Source of the DNA: Allopontixanthobacter confluentis
Lineage (GTDB): Bacteria > Pseudomonadota > Alphaproteobacteria > Sphingomonadales > Sphingomonadaceae
Direction of reading: 5' to 3'
NCBI RefSeq assembly: GCF_009827615.1
Contig: NZ_WTYU01000001.1
Coordinates: 517,001 to 581,000 of the forward strand
DNA: 64,000 bases
This document shows positions 8,513 through 17,021 of this stretch, piece after piece. How positions within the stretch are numbered: position 1 is the stretch's first letter; each line of letters starts with the position of its first letter. Made by a program: the position numbers and the translations under genes. Under the pieces are notes generated by a model that was not told the origin of the DNA, did not search any database, and worked only from the letters and a program-made list of their open reading frames with translations.

Positions 8513-9463
8513 TTAAAAGCGCCTGACAATTCCGATTTTAGCTTGAAAATAATTGTAGGCTGGGCTGATTTCGGAATTGTCTGACGGTGTGTCAGTGTAA
8601 GTAAGCTCACCATTTAGGGAAAAGCCGGAGGAACGCACCGGGCTTTCTATCCGCAGTTGCGCAAAGGTCGACTGGTTCCAGCTGCGATTGGAATCCCGTT
8701 GCAAACCGATCCCTCCTGCGGCTTGAAGCATCCACCCTTCCTTTGTAAACCGGCGCATCTGCACAATAGGAAGCACCTGGGCGTAATATCCGGGAGAGTA
8801 ATAGTCGAACTCGGCAGGCACGCTCGAATGAAAATATCGTGCCCGCAACTGGGCGGATAATCCAAGTTCAGGTTTCACCACATGCACATAGGTGCCACGC
8901 AAGTGGATGCGCTCGTTTTTGCCAGTAAAAATCTGATAACCAGCCAGCAGATTGATTATATTGCGGTCGTTCAGCGGAAGGTCGATTGCCGCTCCTCCGA
9001 AGGTTGAATAAATCGGAGTCTCATCCAGGCCCATCGGGGTTTCGACAATATCACGCTCCACAAATACCTCTTTTCGGTAGGCGGATGTGTCATTCGCAGA
9101 AATTGCGCCGATAGCTGTGTGCATGTCCGTGCCGACCCGCGCACGCAATTGCCAGCCACCGGCTTCATTCCCGTATAGCACAAAAATCCGTTCACGATCC
9201 TGCGTGTCTTGCCCAACTGGTCTGTACCAAGCTTTCTCGAACCGTACTCCTAGCCGATCGTTCTCGTCGATATTTCGCAAGTCGAAATCAGCGGCCACGC
9301 GGATTACTTCAGTCTGGTCACGATCTGTCGAGAAGAACACTTCTGTTCCCACCGCTGGGTGCACGTAACTCTGCTCGTTTTCCTGCGCCTCCAATGTGTC
9401 TGAGTAAACCAAGCCTGCTGCCGCAACGATAGTGAATGCACATTTGAAATTCACGAATTCCAC
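8513..9463 (-). CDS. Predicted outer-membrane beta-barrel protein of a glycan-export cluster
   Basis: A 316-residue protein with an N-terminal export signal (KCAFTIVAAAGLVYSDTLEAQ) followed by alternating polar/hydrophobic strands rich in aromatic residues (QLRARYFHSSV, YNYFQAKIGIVRRF) and a C-terminal Phe, typical of outer-membrane barrels assembled by BAM. I cannot assign it to a named family; it looks like the barrel part of YaiO/NfrA- or BcsC-like export pores. The GTG at 9463 was chosen because GGAGG lies nine bases upstream; a GTG at 9454 is an alternative. Either start overlaps the end of the glycosyltransferase gene, so the two form an operon, with this protein as the likely export partner. 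Confidence 0.7.
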   Translation of the reverse strand: MEFVNFKCAFTIVAAAGLVYSDTLEAQENEQSYVHPAVGTEVFFSTDRDQTEVIRVAADFDLRNIDENDRLGVRFEKAWYRPVGQDTQDRERIFVLYGNEAGGWQLRARVGTDMHTAIGAISANDTSAYRKEVFVERDIVETPMGLDETPIYSTFGGAAIDLPLNDRNIINLLAGYQIFTGKNERIHLRGTYVHVVKPELGLSAQLRARYFHSSVPAEFDYYSPGYYAQVLPIVQMRRFTKEGWMLQAAGGIGLQRDSNRSWNQSTFAQLRIESPVRSSGFSLNGELTYTDTPSDNSEISPAYNYFQAKIGIVRRF

Positions 9464-10821
9464 TGCTTTTTGCCTCCTGTAAATTCGGCGAAATATCCCC
9501 ACACAGACACTGGCTGCATCAAAAGCGGGTAAACAAATGCAAACAATACGAAGCCCCAGACACTGCGCTTCATCCGGATGTTTTGCCGCTTCAGCATTCG
9601 CATCTGGATGCGGTAAATGACCAGGTTCCAGAGCGCTGCAATCGGCAGCACGAGTAAGGTGACCGGGCCGGCCAGCCAGAAAATTCCGAATAATGCCAAA
9701 ATTATGCCCGGTATAAAGGCCAGGGTAAAAGCAAGGTCGATGCTCACAAACAACAGGTTCCACCAGATAAACATGGTTGATAGCCGCCTTTTCTTAAGCA
9801 GGCTTCCGTGCAGAGCCAACGCTTCGATCATGCCGCGTGCCCAGCGCTTTCTCTGCTGCGCTAGTTCGCGAAATGTTGTCGGCGCCATGGTCCAAGCAAT
9901 GGCATCTTCGGCATGGCCGACACAGTAGTCGCGATTGAGAAGATCCCAGGTCAGCACGATGTCTTCGCCCACCATATCTGGCCATCCGCCGACTTCAAGA
10001 AGTGCAGATCGCTGATAAAGGCTGAATGCACCTTGCGCGACTAGGGTGCCATCATACATCCCTTGCATACGTTTTACCGCAGCAATTCCGTGGAAATAAT
10101 CCCACTGCTGGGCTTTTGTAATCCAGCTTTTAAATGCGTTGCCAACTAGCACGGTACCAGCAATCGCCACTGTACCGGGTGGGCTGGCCTCAAGCCGTTC
10201 GATCATCGCGGTAAGGCATCCCGGTTCCAGCAGGGTATCTGCGTCGATCGTGACGACCAGTTCATGGCTTGCCAGCTCAAGACCATGGTTGAGCACACCC
10301 GCTTTGCCGCTGTTCTGCTCGCGACGGACCGGCCGCAAGATCCTGGAGGGCAGGGCTGCGAAAAGACTTTCGCAAGACTGCACCACGGCAGTGGTTCCAT
10401 CTTGTGAGCCATCATCGAGAACGATAATTTCTAGCTCGCCCGGATATTCCAGAGCAGAGAGACTGAGCAGAGTGTCTCCGATCAGCTCTTCCTCATTATA
10501 AGCCGCGACAAGCACACTTATGGATGGCCAATGTTGCGGGGTGCGGCGTTGGGCATCCGGGCGCAGCACCAGGCTGACCAACAGAAAAGCATTCATAAAG
10601 CCGGGCACATAGGCGATGAAAGTAAGAACGACCAAAGCAAGGATCGGATGGGTCAGGGCTCCCAGATCTGCCAGCCAAGGCATCGACAGCCAAATGCTCA
10701 AGACGACCCAAGCTAATGCAAAGAGCATGGCTATTGCAAAACGCAGTTTCTTTCGGCGTTCCCTATTGCGCCAATAGTTTTCAGGTATCGGACCTCCATA
10801 TGGGTGTGCATTAGCAACCAT
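9451..10821 (-). CDS. Processive family-2 glycosyltransferase (PgaC-like)
   Basis: A 456-residue inner-membrane GT2 enzyme expected to polymerise a beta-linked polysaccharide from a nucleotide sugar and help move it across the membrane. Two N-terminal helices (about 28-85) precede the catalytic domain with LDDG at 135-138, DAD at 193-195, GED at 285-287 and QQRKRW at 322-327, the D,D,D,QxxRW signature of processive synthases. At least two more helices follow (about 345-440). The layout resembles PgaC (poly-N-acetylglucosamine synthase), but no pgaA, pgaB or pgaD is present; the polymer is unknown. The downstream barrel gene overlaps its 3' end. Confidence 0.88.
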   Translation of the reverse strand: MVANAHPYGGPIPENYWRNRERRKKLRFAIAMLFALAWVVLSIWLSMPWLADLGALTHPILALVVLTFIAYVPGFMNAFLLVSLVLRPDAQRRTPQHWPSISVLVAAYNEEELIGDTLLSLSALEYPGELEIIVLDDGSQDGTTAVVQSCESLFAALPSRILRPVRREQNSGKAGVLNHGLELASHELVVTIDADTLLEPGCLTAMIERLEASPPGTVAIAGTVLVGNAFKSWITKAQQWDYFHGIAAVKRMQGMYDGTLVAQGAFSLYQRSALLEVGGWPDMVGEDIVLTWDLLNRDYCVGHAEDAIAWTMAPTTFRELAQQRKRWARGMIEALALHGSLLKKRRLSTMFIWWNLLFVSIDLAFTLAFIPGIILALFGIFWLAGPVTLLVLPIAALWNLVIYRIQMRMLKRQNIRMKRSVWGFVLFAFVYPLLMQPVSVWGYFAEFTGGKKQWNS

Positions 10822-11151
10822 TTTCTAATCTCTTGTTTACGTAATGAAGGTGCCATCGGCTCGACATTCGCCGTTGGGCAGCAGTGATTGCACGTAATTT
10901 GAAGCCGCTTCAGCCCTGCCTCGACTTTTCGTTGTTAACGCTGGGATAAGGATGACTGTGAGGGGATTGGTAGAACTCTAAGTGCATTAAGCCGGAGAAA
11001 GGATCCGCCATGCACGATCATATAATTGATAGATCAATTGATGCGTTACTCGTTTTGGCGATCTTCGGAGCTAAGGCTCTGGTCGCAGTGGGCGCATTTC
11101 AGGCAATTTAAAAATTCAATAGATTGCGCACGATCTTCTGCCGTTGGTGGA
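10822..11151. other. Upstream region of the glycosyltransferase operon
   Basis: No gene seen. A perfect inverted repeat AATTGAT-AG-ATCAATT lies at 11024-11039, in position to act as an operator for the leftward glycosyltransferase/barrel operon. No clear promoter could be assigned. Confidence 0.4.
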
Positions 11152-11481
11152 CTAATTCGTGTCGCTATCTTTCCGCCGCCTGTCGCCAATATCGTTGGTG
11201 ACATTTTCTAAAAGCGCGCGACTGCCATCAGCGGAAGATTGGACCACGCCTTTCAGGTCAGGCGGTGGCGCCAGTCTTCTTTCCTCGCTGGCTTGCTCAA
11301 GCCCTGCCCAAGTAGCGCCGACCAAGACCACAGCACCCGCAGCAGCGCCCAGCGCCAATCCGAAAACGGTTAGAGGACGCGTCGCCTGATAACGATAGTC
11401 ATCGCCTGACCTCGTATTCAATGCGTTCGATGGGCAATTTATCGGTGTAGAAATGGCGCGAGCCCTTGTTTTGTTGTACAA
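11152..11481 (-). CDS. Small single-pass membrane protein, unknown function
   Basis: A 109-residue frame with one hydrophobic segment (LTVFGLALGAAAGAVVLVGAT, 21 residues, given here only as a segment near residues 37-57) followed by a polar, charged tail (EQASEERRLAPPPDLKG). The probable topology is N-in with the tail outside. The first ~30 residues look less protein-like, so a later start is possible. It lies between the two-component kinase and the glycosyltransferase, on the same strand as both. No family recognised. Confidence 0.5.
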   Translation of the reverse strand: MYNKTRARAISTPINCPSNALNTRSGDDYRYQATRPLTVFGLALGAAAGAVVLVGATWAGLEQASEERRLAPPPDLKGVVQSSADGSRALLENVTNDIGDRRRKDSDTN

Positions 11482-12088
11482 ACCTTACGAACAAACCCTG
11501 CATTTGGATGCAACGTTTTGGCAATTAAATTTGCATTGGATGCATTTAATTCGCGCCTGACGAGCAAATAAAGATCGTCTAGGTTTGGGGAATCCCTAAA
11601 ATCTGAATGGTCCGATCGTGGACTGCCTAGCAGCTGAATGTTTTTCTAACACCAAGTTTTTTCATTGAAAACAGTTACTTAATACGTCTTGTTGGACGTA
11701 CAATTTGGCCGGGTAAATCGGATATATTGCCCACAGATGAGCTGTGTCGGCAAGTGGCCGTTACAAGTAGCGAAAAAATTTAGAGCAACGCTACTGCTGT
11801 TTACAGGACTTGTGATATTGCGTTGATGACAACCCAAAGTCGCCATGCGATCGCCTTTGTCAAAAGACGAATGATCGAGCAAAAATGTCCCTATTGGGAT
11901 CGTGCTGCTAATCTGTTTGCGCGGGCAAACTGCAAGCGGTTGGGACGGCAAAACCAGATGCGCAGCTGGCGCTCGGAAAAAAATTTGGAAGAGGCTATCG
12001 AGTTTTGTTCGCAGCGACGGATACGCAGGCGAGCTTTACTGACCTTGCTTCAGCCCAAGATATGGTAAGGCCACAGCGCGCTGTGCTG
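11482..12088. other. AT-rich intergenic region with inverted repeat
   Basis: No convincing gene; a frame at 11823-12068 is basic and unlike a protein. TTGGATGCA occurs twice (about 11504 and 11537), the second inside an imperfect inverted repeat at 11523-11551 (AATTAAAT..GCAT / ATGCATTTAATT) that could be a regulator site for the small membrane protein gene. Confidence 0.4.
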
Positions 12089-14485
12089 TCATGCTGAAAG
12101 CGACTTCAAGGCCTCCTCGAGGATTGCCTTGCCCGTTTTTGCATCGGCTAACTGCAACCCATGAATCCACTCGTCACTTTTCGCGCCGAGACTGGCTTGC
12201 CCGAAATATTCTGCAGTGCCCGATATCTTATGAAGCAGTTTCGCCAATTCAGCGAAACTGTCCCGGTCAAACTTGCCTTGCCGCAAAGCCATCGCGATAG
12301 CTGCGGCAGTGTCTGCCTTGCGAGCAGAAAATCTGGCTTCCAGTCCAGCGTCAATCTCGGGCTCGATGACGGCTGACTTGCTACTTTTACGGGGAACCCA
12401 GCGGGACACTGCCTGCGCTAAATCACGGCTCCGGACTGGCTTGGCCAGATGGCCCTGCATCCCTGCTGCCTGGCAATCCGCGATATCGTCAGCATATGCA
12501 TTTGCGGTGAGAGCAATGACGGGCAGAGTTTTAGGGTCGTGACCATCCTGACGCAGGCGACGAGTGGCTGCCAGACCATCCATGAACGGCATCTGCACAT
12601 CCATCAGCACAAGATCGTACGGCACACCGTTTTGTTTGGCATCGGTGACCATCTCAATTGCTTCAAGACCGTTTGAGGCAATGCCGAACGTGCTGCCAAT
12701 CTGGGTCAGCATGGCCTTGATCAGGGCCTGATTGATATCGTGGTCTTCTGCGACCAAAATATGGGCGCCTACGATGTTGTCCGAGGAATCTGCCGCATCA
12801 CGGTCAGCCAAAGGGTTCACTTGCTCGACAATACCTTCGCTTGGTAACAATGGAATTCGGAGAGAGAATGTCGAGCCCACACCCAATTCGCTTTCGCATG
12901 TCAACGTTCCGCCCATCATTTCGGCAAGCTGGTTGCTGATGGACAATCCCAGCCCGGTTCCCCCGTACTGCCGCGCGGTTGAAGCATCGGCTTGCGCAAA
13001 ATGGCCAAAGATGTTGCTGATTTGGTCACTGGGAATGCCGATACCTGTGTCAGTGACGTGCACACACAGCAATGGCCCGGCCTCAGCTTCTTCAGTACAG
13101 ACCCGCACCACGATCGAACCACAGGAAGTAAATTTTACAGCGTTTGCGACCAGATTGAGAACGACTTGCCGTAAACGCAAAAGGTCTGCTTCAATCCAGG
13201 CTGGGATCTTGTCTTCCACAGTCAGAAGCATCTGCAGCCCTTTGGCTTGCGCGACCCCTTCCATCAGCCGGAAGCTGCTGGCTATGCGGTGCCGAACATT
13301 GACTGGTTCACGCTGAATAGTGACTTGACCCGCCTCGATCTTGGCCATGTCGAGAATATCGTTAAGCAACCGCATCATTGTGCGGCCTGATTCGGCGATC
13401 ATTTCGACATGGTCGCGTTGGCCTGAAGCAAGGTTGCCCGCCAGCAGTAATTCGGTGAATCCGATGACACCATTCATTGGTGTGCGGATTTCGTGGCTCA
13501 TGTTAGCCAGAAACTCTGATTTGGCAGCTACTGCCTTTTCGGCAGAATTCTTGGCCTCACGCAACTCTTGGCGAATACGCTCTCTGTTGGATAGCACCGC
13601 CACGACGGGAATCCCGACCGAAAAGGCCGATCCCAAAAACAGCTGAAGCACGATCAAGCGAGCTCGCATGTCTCCCTGCACTAACGCTATGGGACCCATG
13701 TTGTGATAGGTGGCGACTGTGGCGAACGTAGCGAAAGTGGCTACTGCCATCGCAGCCCCCGGCAAACCCCCACGAAAAGCTGCGAGCAGCACGACAGGAA
13801 AAGCAAGAAACAGCAATGGAAAGCTGCTCTGGGCAAATATCAGCGTCGCCACCAAAATTACTGCTGCACTGACCACGCACCATTCAAAAATCTCGCCAAC
13901 GCGCGGCAGACGCCGGTCGCGCCACCAACCCATCATGATTAAAGTTGCCGGCGACAGAATAGGTATAAGCAGCCCGTGAGCAGCGCACCATTGCCACCAT
14001 GCCGCCGGATTGAAGAATGATCCTGGCGCGGCGAGCGCAAATCCTGCGATCAAACCGCACAACGGCGGAATCATCACACCAGCGAGCACCAAGACGCCAA
14101 GATCGCGATATTCCGAAATATCCGGTTGCGGCCCACAAAACTTCCGAATTGCCACGATGACGAGCGAAATTTCCAAGGCATTGCCACAGGCTAGCATTAT
14201 GGCAGTCAGCGCCGCATCTCCAATCACGAGATTGGACAGCACATTGCCGGCAAAACAGGAAACCACCAGCCAGACCGTGCGCCGGTCGATATGATTGCAG
14301 CAGACGCCTATGATGATCGCGTTAACGCCAAAGATCGCTGCCAGCCGGCCGTCATAACTGAAGAGCTTGAAGCTCAACCAGTTGCCGACTGCAAAGAAAA
14401 GCGCTGCGAGCAGCAATCTGGAGACGTTGACCCGCAACTGGGCAGCACCGGCATGGTGATCACCAAGTAAAAATTTTGAAATCAT
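12089..14485 (-). CDS. MASE1 hybrid sensor histidine kinase with receiver and Hpt domains
   Basis: About 798 residues. It begins with a multi-pass MASE1-type sensor (about eight helices over the first ~280 residues), then HisKA with phospho-acceptor H331 (FLANMSHEIRTPMNG), an HATPase domain (NLVANAVKF; DTGIGI; GGTGLGLSI), a receiver with D629 (VLMDVQMPFMDG) and a C-terminal Hpt-like domain with H752 (LLHKISGTAEYFG). All phosphorelay residues are present, so it should pass phosphate H-D-H to a separate receiver. The divergent neighbour at 14613 is an isolated receiver and the obvious partner. An ATG at 14551 would add 22 residues of doubtful character. It probably controls the surrounding glycan genes. 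Confidence 0.88.
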   Translation of the reverse strand: MISKFLLGDHHAGAAQLRVNVSRLLLAALFFAVGNWLSFKLFSYDGRLAAIFGVNAIIIGVCCNHIDRRTVWLVVSCFAGNVLSNLVIGDAALTAIMLACGNALEISLVIVAIRKFCGPQPDISEYRDLGVLVLAGVMIPPLCGLIAGFALAAPGSFFNPAAWWQWCAAHGLLIPILSPATLIMMGWWRDRRLPRVGEIFEWCVVSAAVILVATLIFAQSSFPLLFLAFPVVLLAAFRGGLPGAAMAVATFATFATVATYHNMGPIALVQGDMRARLIVLQLFLGSAFSVGIPVVAVLSNRERIRQELREAKNSAEKAVAAKSEFLANMSHEIRTPMNGVIGFTELLLAGNLASGQRDHVEMIAESGRTMMRLLNDILDMAKIEAGQVTIQREPVNVRHRIASSFRLMEGVAQAKGLQMLLTVEDKIPAWIEADLLRLRQVVLNLVANAVKFTSCGSIVVRVCTEEAEAGPLLCVHVTDTGIGIPSDQISNIFGHFAQADASTARQYGGTGLGLSISNQLAEMMGGTLTCESELGVGSTFSLRIPLLPSEGIVEQVNPLADRDAADSSDNIVGAHILVAEDHDINQALIKAMLTQIGSTFGIASNGLEAIEMVTDAKQNGVPYDLVLMDVQMPFMDGLAATRRLRQDGHDPKTLPVIALTANAYADDIADCQAAGMQGHLAKPVRSRDLAQAVSRWVPRKSSKSAVIEPEIDAGLEARFSARKADTAAAIAMALRQGKFDRDSFAELAKLLHKISGTAEYFGQASLGAKSDEWIHGLQLADAKTGKAILEEALKSLSA

Positions 14486-14612
14486 GAGGCCACTCGCAGC
14501 GTGCCGGACAGTGTCGCGCCGACATCCTGAAATGGCTCTTACCCACAACATGATACCAATTTGTTAACCATGTCGGGGGTAGTCATCAGGATTAGATTGC
14601 CAAGGATCTCTT

Positions 14613-15005
14613 ATGGCCAATATTTTGATCGCAGACGACGACGACATTCTCGTCGACATGATTGCCCACCGACTGCGTTCTGCGGGCCACACGGTCACGG
14701 CTGCCGCGGACGGCGAAGAGGCCCTTCAGATGGTTGGCCATGCGAAGCCTGATCTGATTGTGCTGGATTCCATGATGCCGGTCCTGTCCGGCATGGAGGT
14801 GTTGACAGCTTTGTCCCAGCAAAGCGATATGGTCAACATTCCTGTTCTGTTTCTCTCCGCCCGGAAGGGTGAGAACGACATTGTTTCCGCATTGGCTGCG
14901 GGAGCGAGCGATTATCTTACAAAGCCTTTCATCCCGCAAGAATTGCTGACGCGCATCACAGTACAGCTAAAACGGAGGGGCGGCTTTGCTGAACCATCGA
15001 ATTAG
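14613..15005 (+). CDS. Single-domain response regulator (CheY-like)
   Basis: A 130-residue receiver with no output domain. Acidic residues lie in IADDDD (6-11), the phospho-acceptor is D52 (IVLDSMMP), the switch residue lies in LFLSARKG and the conserved Lys in DYLTKPF. It is divergent from the MASE1 kinase and first gene of an operon with the YaiO-type barrel, HEAT protein and glycosyltransferase. Lacking a DNA-binding domain, it probably acts by protein contact, for example on the glycosyltransferase or HEAT protein, or as a phosphorelay carrier. AAGGA precedes the ATG. Confidence 0.9.
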   Translation: MANILIADDDDILVDMIAHRLRSAGHTVTAAADGEEALQMVGHAKPDLIVLDSMMPVLSGMEVLTALSQQSDMVNIPVLFLSARKGENDIVSALAAGASDYLTKPFIPQELLTRITVQLKRRGGFAEPSN

Positions 15006-16053
15006 CGTTCTTTGTGCTGGAATAGTTCTGGCCAGCAGCGTCGTTAGCCCCACGATCCCAGCAGCTTTTGCGCAGGAAGCGGTTTCTGCAGAAGATTTGC
15101 GGATTGCTGCGCGTAATCAGGCTGCGCAGGGAAAGATGGCGCAAGCGCAGCAATCAATTGAACAGGCGCTGGCAATTGAGCCAGCCAACCTCGATTTGCA
15201 AATCGCCCGAGCCAATATCTTGTTATGGAAGGGCGAAATCCAAGCCGCGATAACGCAGGCAGACGCGGTCCGCTCGATTGACGCGTCCTATCCTGGCCTT
15301 GCCGATTTCGACACGGCCTTCCTGCGCCAATCCCGGCTCCAATCCCAGGGCAGCGGCAACGCGAGCTTGCTTTCAGTTTCGGTAGCCGCCGGCTTAGCAG
15401 ATCTGAAGTTTGCATCGGGTCGCGCTGCGCAATGGGAACATGCCGTCATCGCGGCGTCATATGGCAAGCGCAGCGGGACGGTTGTGGTCGCTGAACTGGA
15501 TGCCGAGCGGCGCGAGCAAACTGATGTGCGGTTTTCAGCTCGAGCAACCACGCGAATGCAAACCGGCACCTATTATATTGCCGCAGGCATCACCCCGGAC
15601 GCCAGTTTCCGCGATGACTGGCGCATTGCAGCAGGCGCCGACGCGCTGCTTTCTCGAAACCTTCAGGGCTCACTCGATTTGCGGCTCGCCCATTTTGGCA
15701 GCGGCGTTTTTACGGCAATCGAGCCGGGTGTGACCTATCGCGTGGCGCCTCGTCTTAGCGCTGGTGGGCGAATGATCAATCTGTTCAGCAGTGATGGCCG
15801 TTACCGTGCAGGGGGGGCAGTGCGGCTGGATTATGAGACTTTAGATGATGGAGCCTTCTTTGTCGGTGCGGCCCGTTATCCTGACACCGAAGCCGGGGTT
15901 ACACAGACGCTCCAGGCCTACTCCGTAGGCGCGGCATGGGCTGTCGACCGGCATTTGCGGCTTCGAATTGCCGCGGCACAAGAAACGCGCCAAAAAAGCT
16001 ATCGCAACCGTTCTGTAAATCTGGGTCTAGAATTTAGGTTCGACAACCGATGA
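14986..16053 (+). CDS. TPR/YaiO-type outer-membrane beta-barrel protein
   Basis: A 355-residue secreted protein. Signal peptide of ~29 residues (ending PAAFAQ), then TPR-like helices (SAEDLRIAARNQAAQGKMAQ; SIEQALAIEPANLDLQIARA) to about residue 110, then a barrel of repeated amphipathic strands to the end. This TPR-plus-barrel plan matches the YaiO family, also found at the C-terminus of the N4 receptor NfrA and in exopolysaccharide pores. It starts with TTG at 14986, supported by GGAGGGG seven bases upstream, and overlaps the response regulator by 20 bases. Probable role: pore or periplasmic scaffold for a glycan made by the downstream synthase. Confidence 0.82.
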   Translation: MLNHRISVLCAGIVLASSVVSPTIPAAFAQEAVSAEDLRIAARNQAAQGKMAQAQQSIEQALAIEPANLDLQIARANILLWKGEIQAAITQADAVRSIDASYPGLADFDTAFLRQSRLQSQGSGNASLLSVSVAAGLADLKFASGRAAQWEHAVIAASYGKRSGTVVVAELDAERREQTDVRFSARATTRMQTGTYYIAAGITPDASFRDDWRIAAGADALLSRNLQGSLDLRLAHFGSGVFTAIEPGVTYRVAPRLSAGGRMINLFSSDGRYRAGGAVRLDYETLDDGAFFVGAARYPDTEAGVTQTLQAYSVGAAWAVDRHLRLRIAAAQETRQKSYRNRSVNLGLEFRFDNR

Positions 16054-17021
16054 ACGGTTACAGCGCTATCATCCATTTCTGTATCTGGTCGAGCGTGGCC
16101 ATGGCAGTGGCTTTTGCGGCGCTGGTCTTACGCCGATTTTATACCGAACGCGGGGAGCCGATTAGCAAAGCTCGGCAAACAGCCATAACCCGTTCGTATT
16201 TGCAACGGGTTCAGGGCTTTTCCGCCGACACCAAGGGCGCGCAGTGGAAACCGGCCGATTGCATGAATGCTGTGAGCCATCTTTTACTGCTTTTGCGCGG
16301 CGGGGAGCGTGAAATTCTCGTCCAATTGGCCGAACAAGATGGTCTGCTTGAGGGTACTTTGCGTTTGTCACACGCTAGGCGCCCGGCGCGCCGTATCGAC
16401 GCTGTTCGCATATTGCAGCAATTCGGCGGCGCACTTGCAGAACAGCGCCTGACCCAGATGCTCGCCGATGATGGCCACAATATCGTGCGCCTCAACGCCG
16501 CATTTGCCTTGGCCCAATTTGGCAAATTGCCGCCACCTCGTGAGACGATTGCAATGCTCGGCATGCAGTCGCGAACGCCGACCAGCATGGATGTAGCGAT
16601 GTTGCGCGCTATGGCGCCGGACCATGCTGCCCAGCTACATGATATGCTTGACGAAACCATGCCGTCTTCACGCCGTGCTGCCATTATCGACGCCCTTGGC
16701 TGGTCTGCTGATATGTCGGTTTTGCCGATGTTGGAACAGGCAGCGTATTTCAATGATGTCGACGTTCAGTGCTCTGCTCTCAGGGCAGCAGCAAAGCTGG
16801 GGCATCCTAGTGTTAGTGAATGGGTTATTCGCGCATTGGACGATTGCAATCCGAATGTGCGAACACAGGCAATTAATAGCTGCGCTTCGCTAGGGTTGGT
16901 CGAAGCTGTTCCAATGATACATAGACTGACGAGCGATCCCGAGTTTTGGGTTCGGTTGCGGGCTGGTGAAGCACTGGATCAACTAGCTCCCGATATGCGC
17001 CGAATTGCGACATCTGTATGA
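16050..17021 (+). CDS. Membrane-anchored HEAT-repeat protein
   Basis: A 323-residue protein with one N-terminal membrane helix (about 8-28) followed by HEAT/PBS-lyase-like repeats: helix pairs such as RRIDAVRILQQFGGALAEQ, IVRLNAAFALAQFGKL, RRAAIIDALGWSADMSVLPM, VQCSALRAAAKLGHPSVSEW and VRTQAINSCASLGLVEAVPM. These form a protein-binding solenoid with no catalytic residues. It overlaps the YaiO-type gene and the following glycosyltransferase by four bases each (ATGA), so the three are translationally coupled and probably form one complex, the HEAT protein bridging synthase and outer-membrane pore or receiving the response-regulator signal. Confidence 0.8.
   Translation: MNGYSAIIHFCIWSSVAMAVAFAALVLRRFYTERGEPISKARQTAITRSYLQRVQGFSADTKGAQWKPADCMNAVSHLLLLLRGGEREILVQLAEQDGLLEGTLRLSHARRPARRIDAVRILQQFGGALAEQRLTQMLADDGHNIVRLNAAFALAQFGKLPPPRETIAMLGMQSRTPTSMDVAMLRAMAPDHAAQLHDMLDETMPSSRRAAIIDALGWSADMSVLPMLEQAAYFNDVDVQCSALRAAAKLGHPSVSEWVIRALDDCNPNVRTQAINSCASLGLVEAVPMIHRLTSDPEFWVRLRAGEALDQLAPDMRRIATSV

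Noticed and set aside
11823-12068. 81-residue plus-strand frame between the small membrane protein and the kinase
   Set aside because: Highly basic composition, no ribosome-binding site and no recognisable fold; likely chance.
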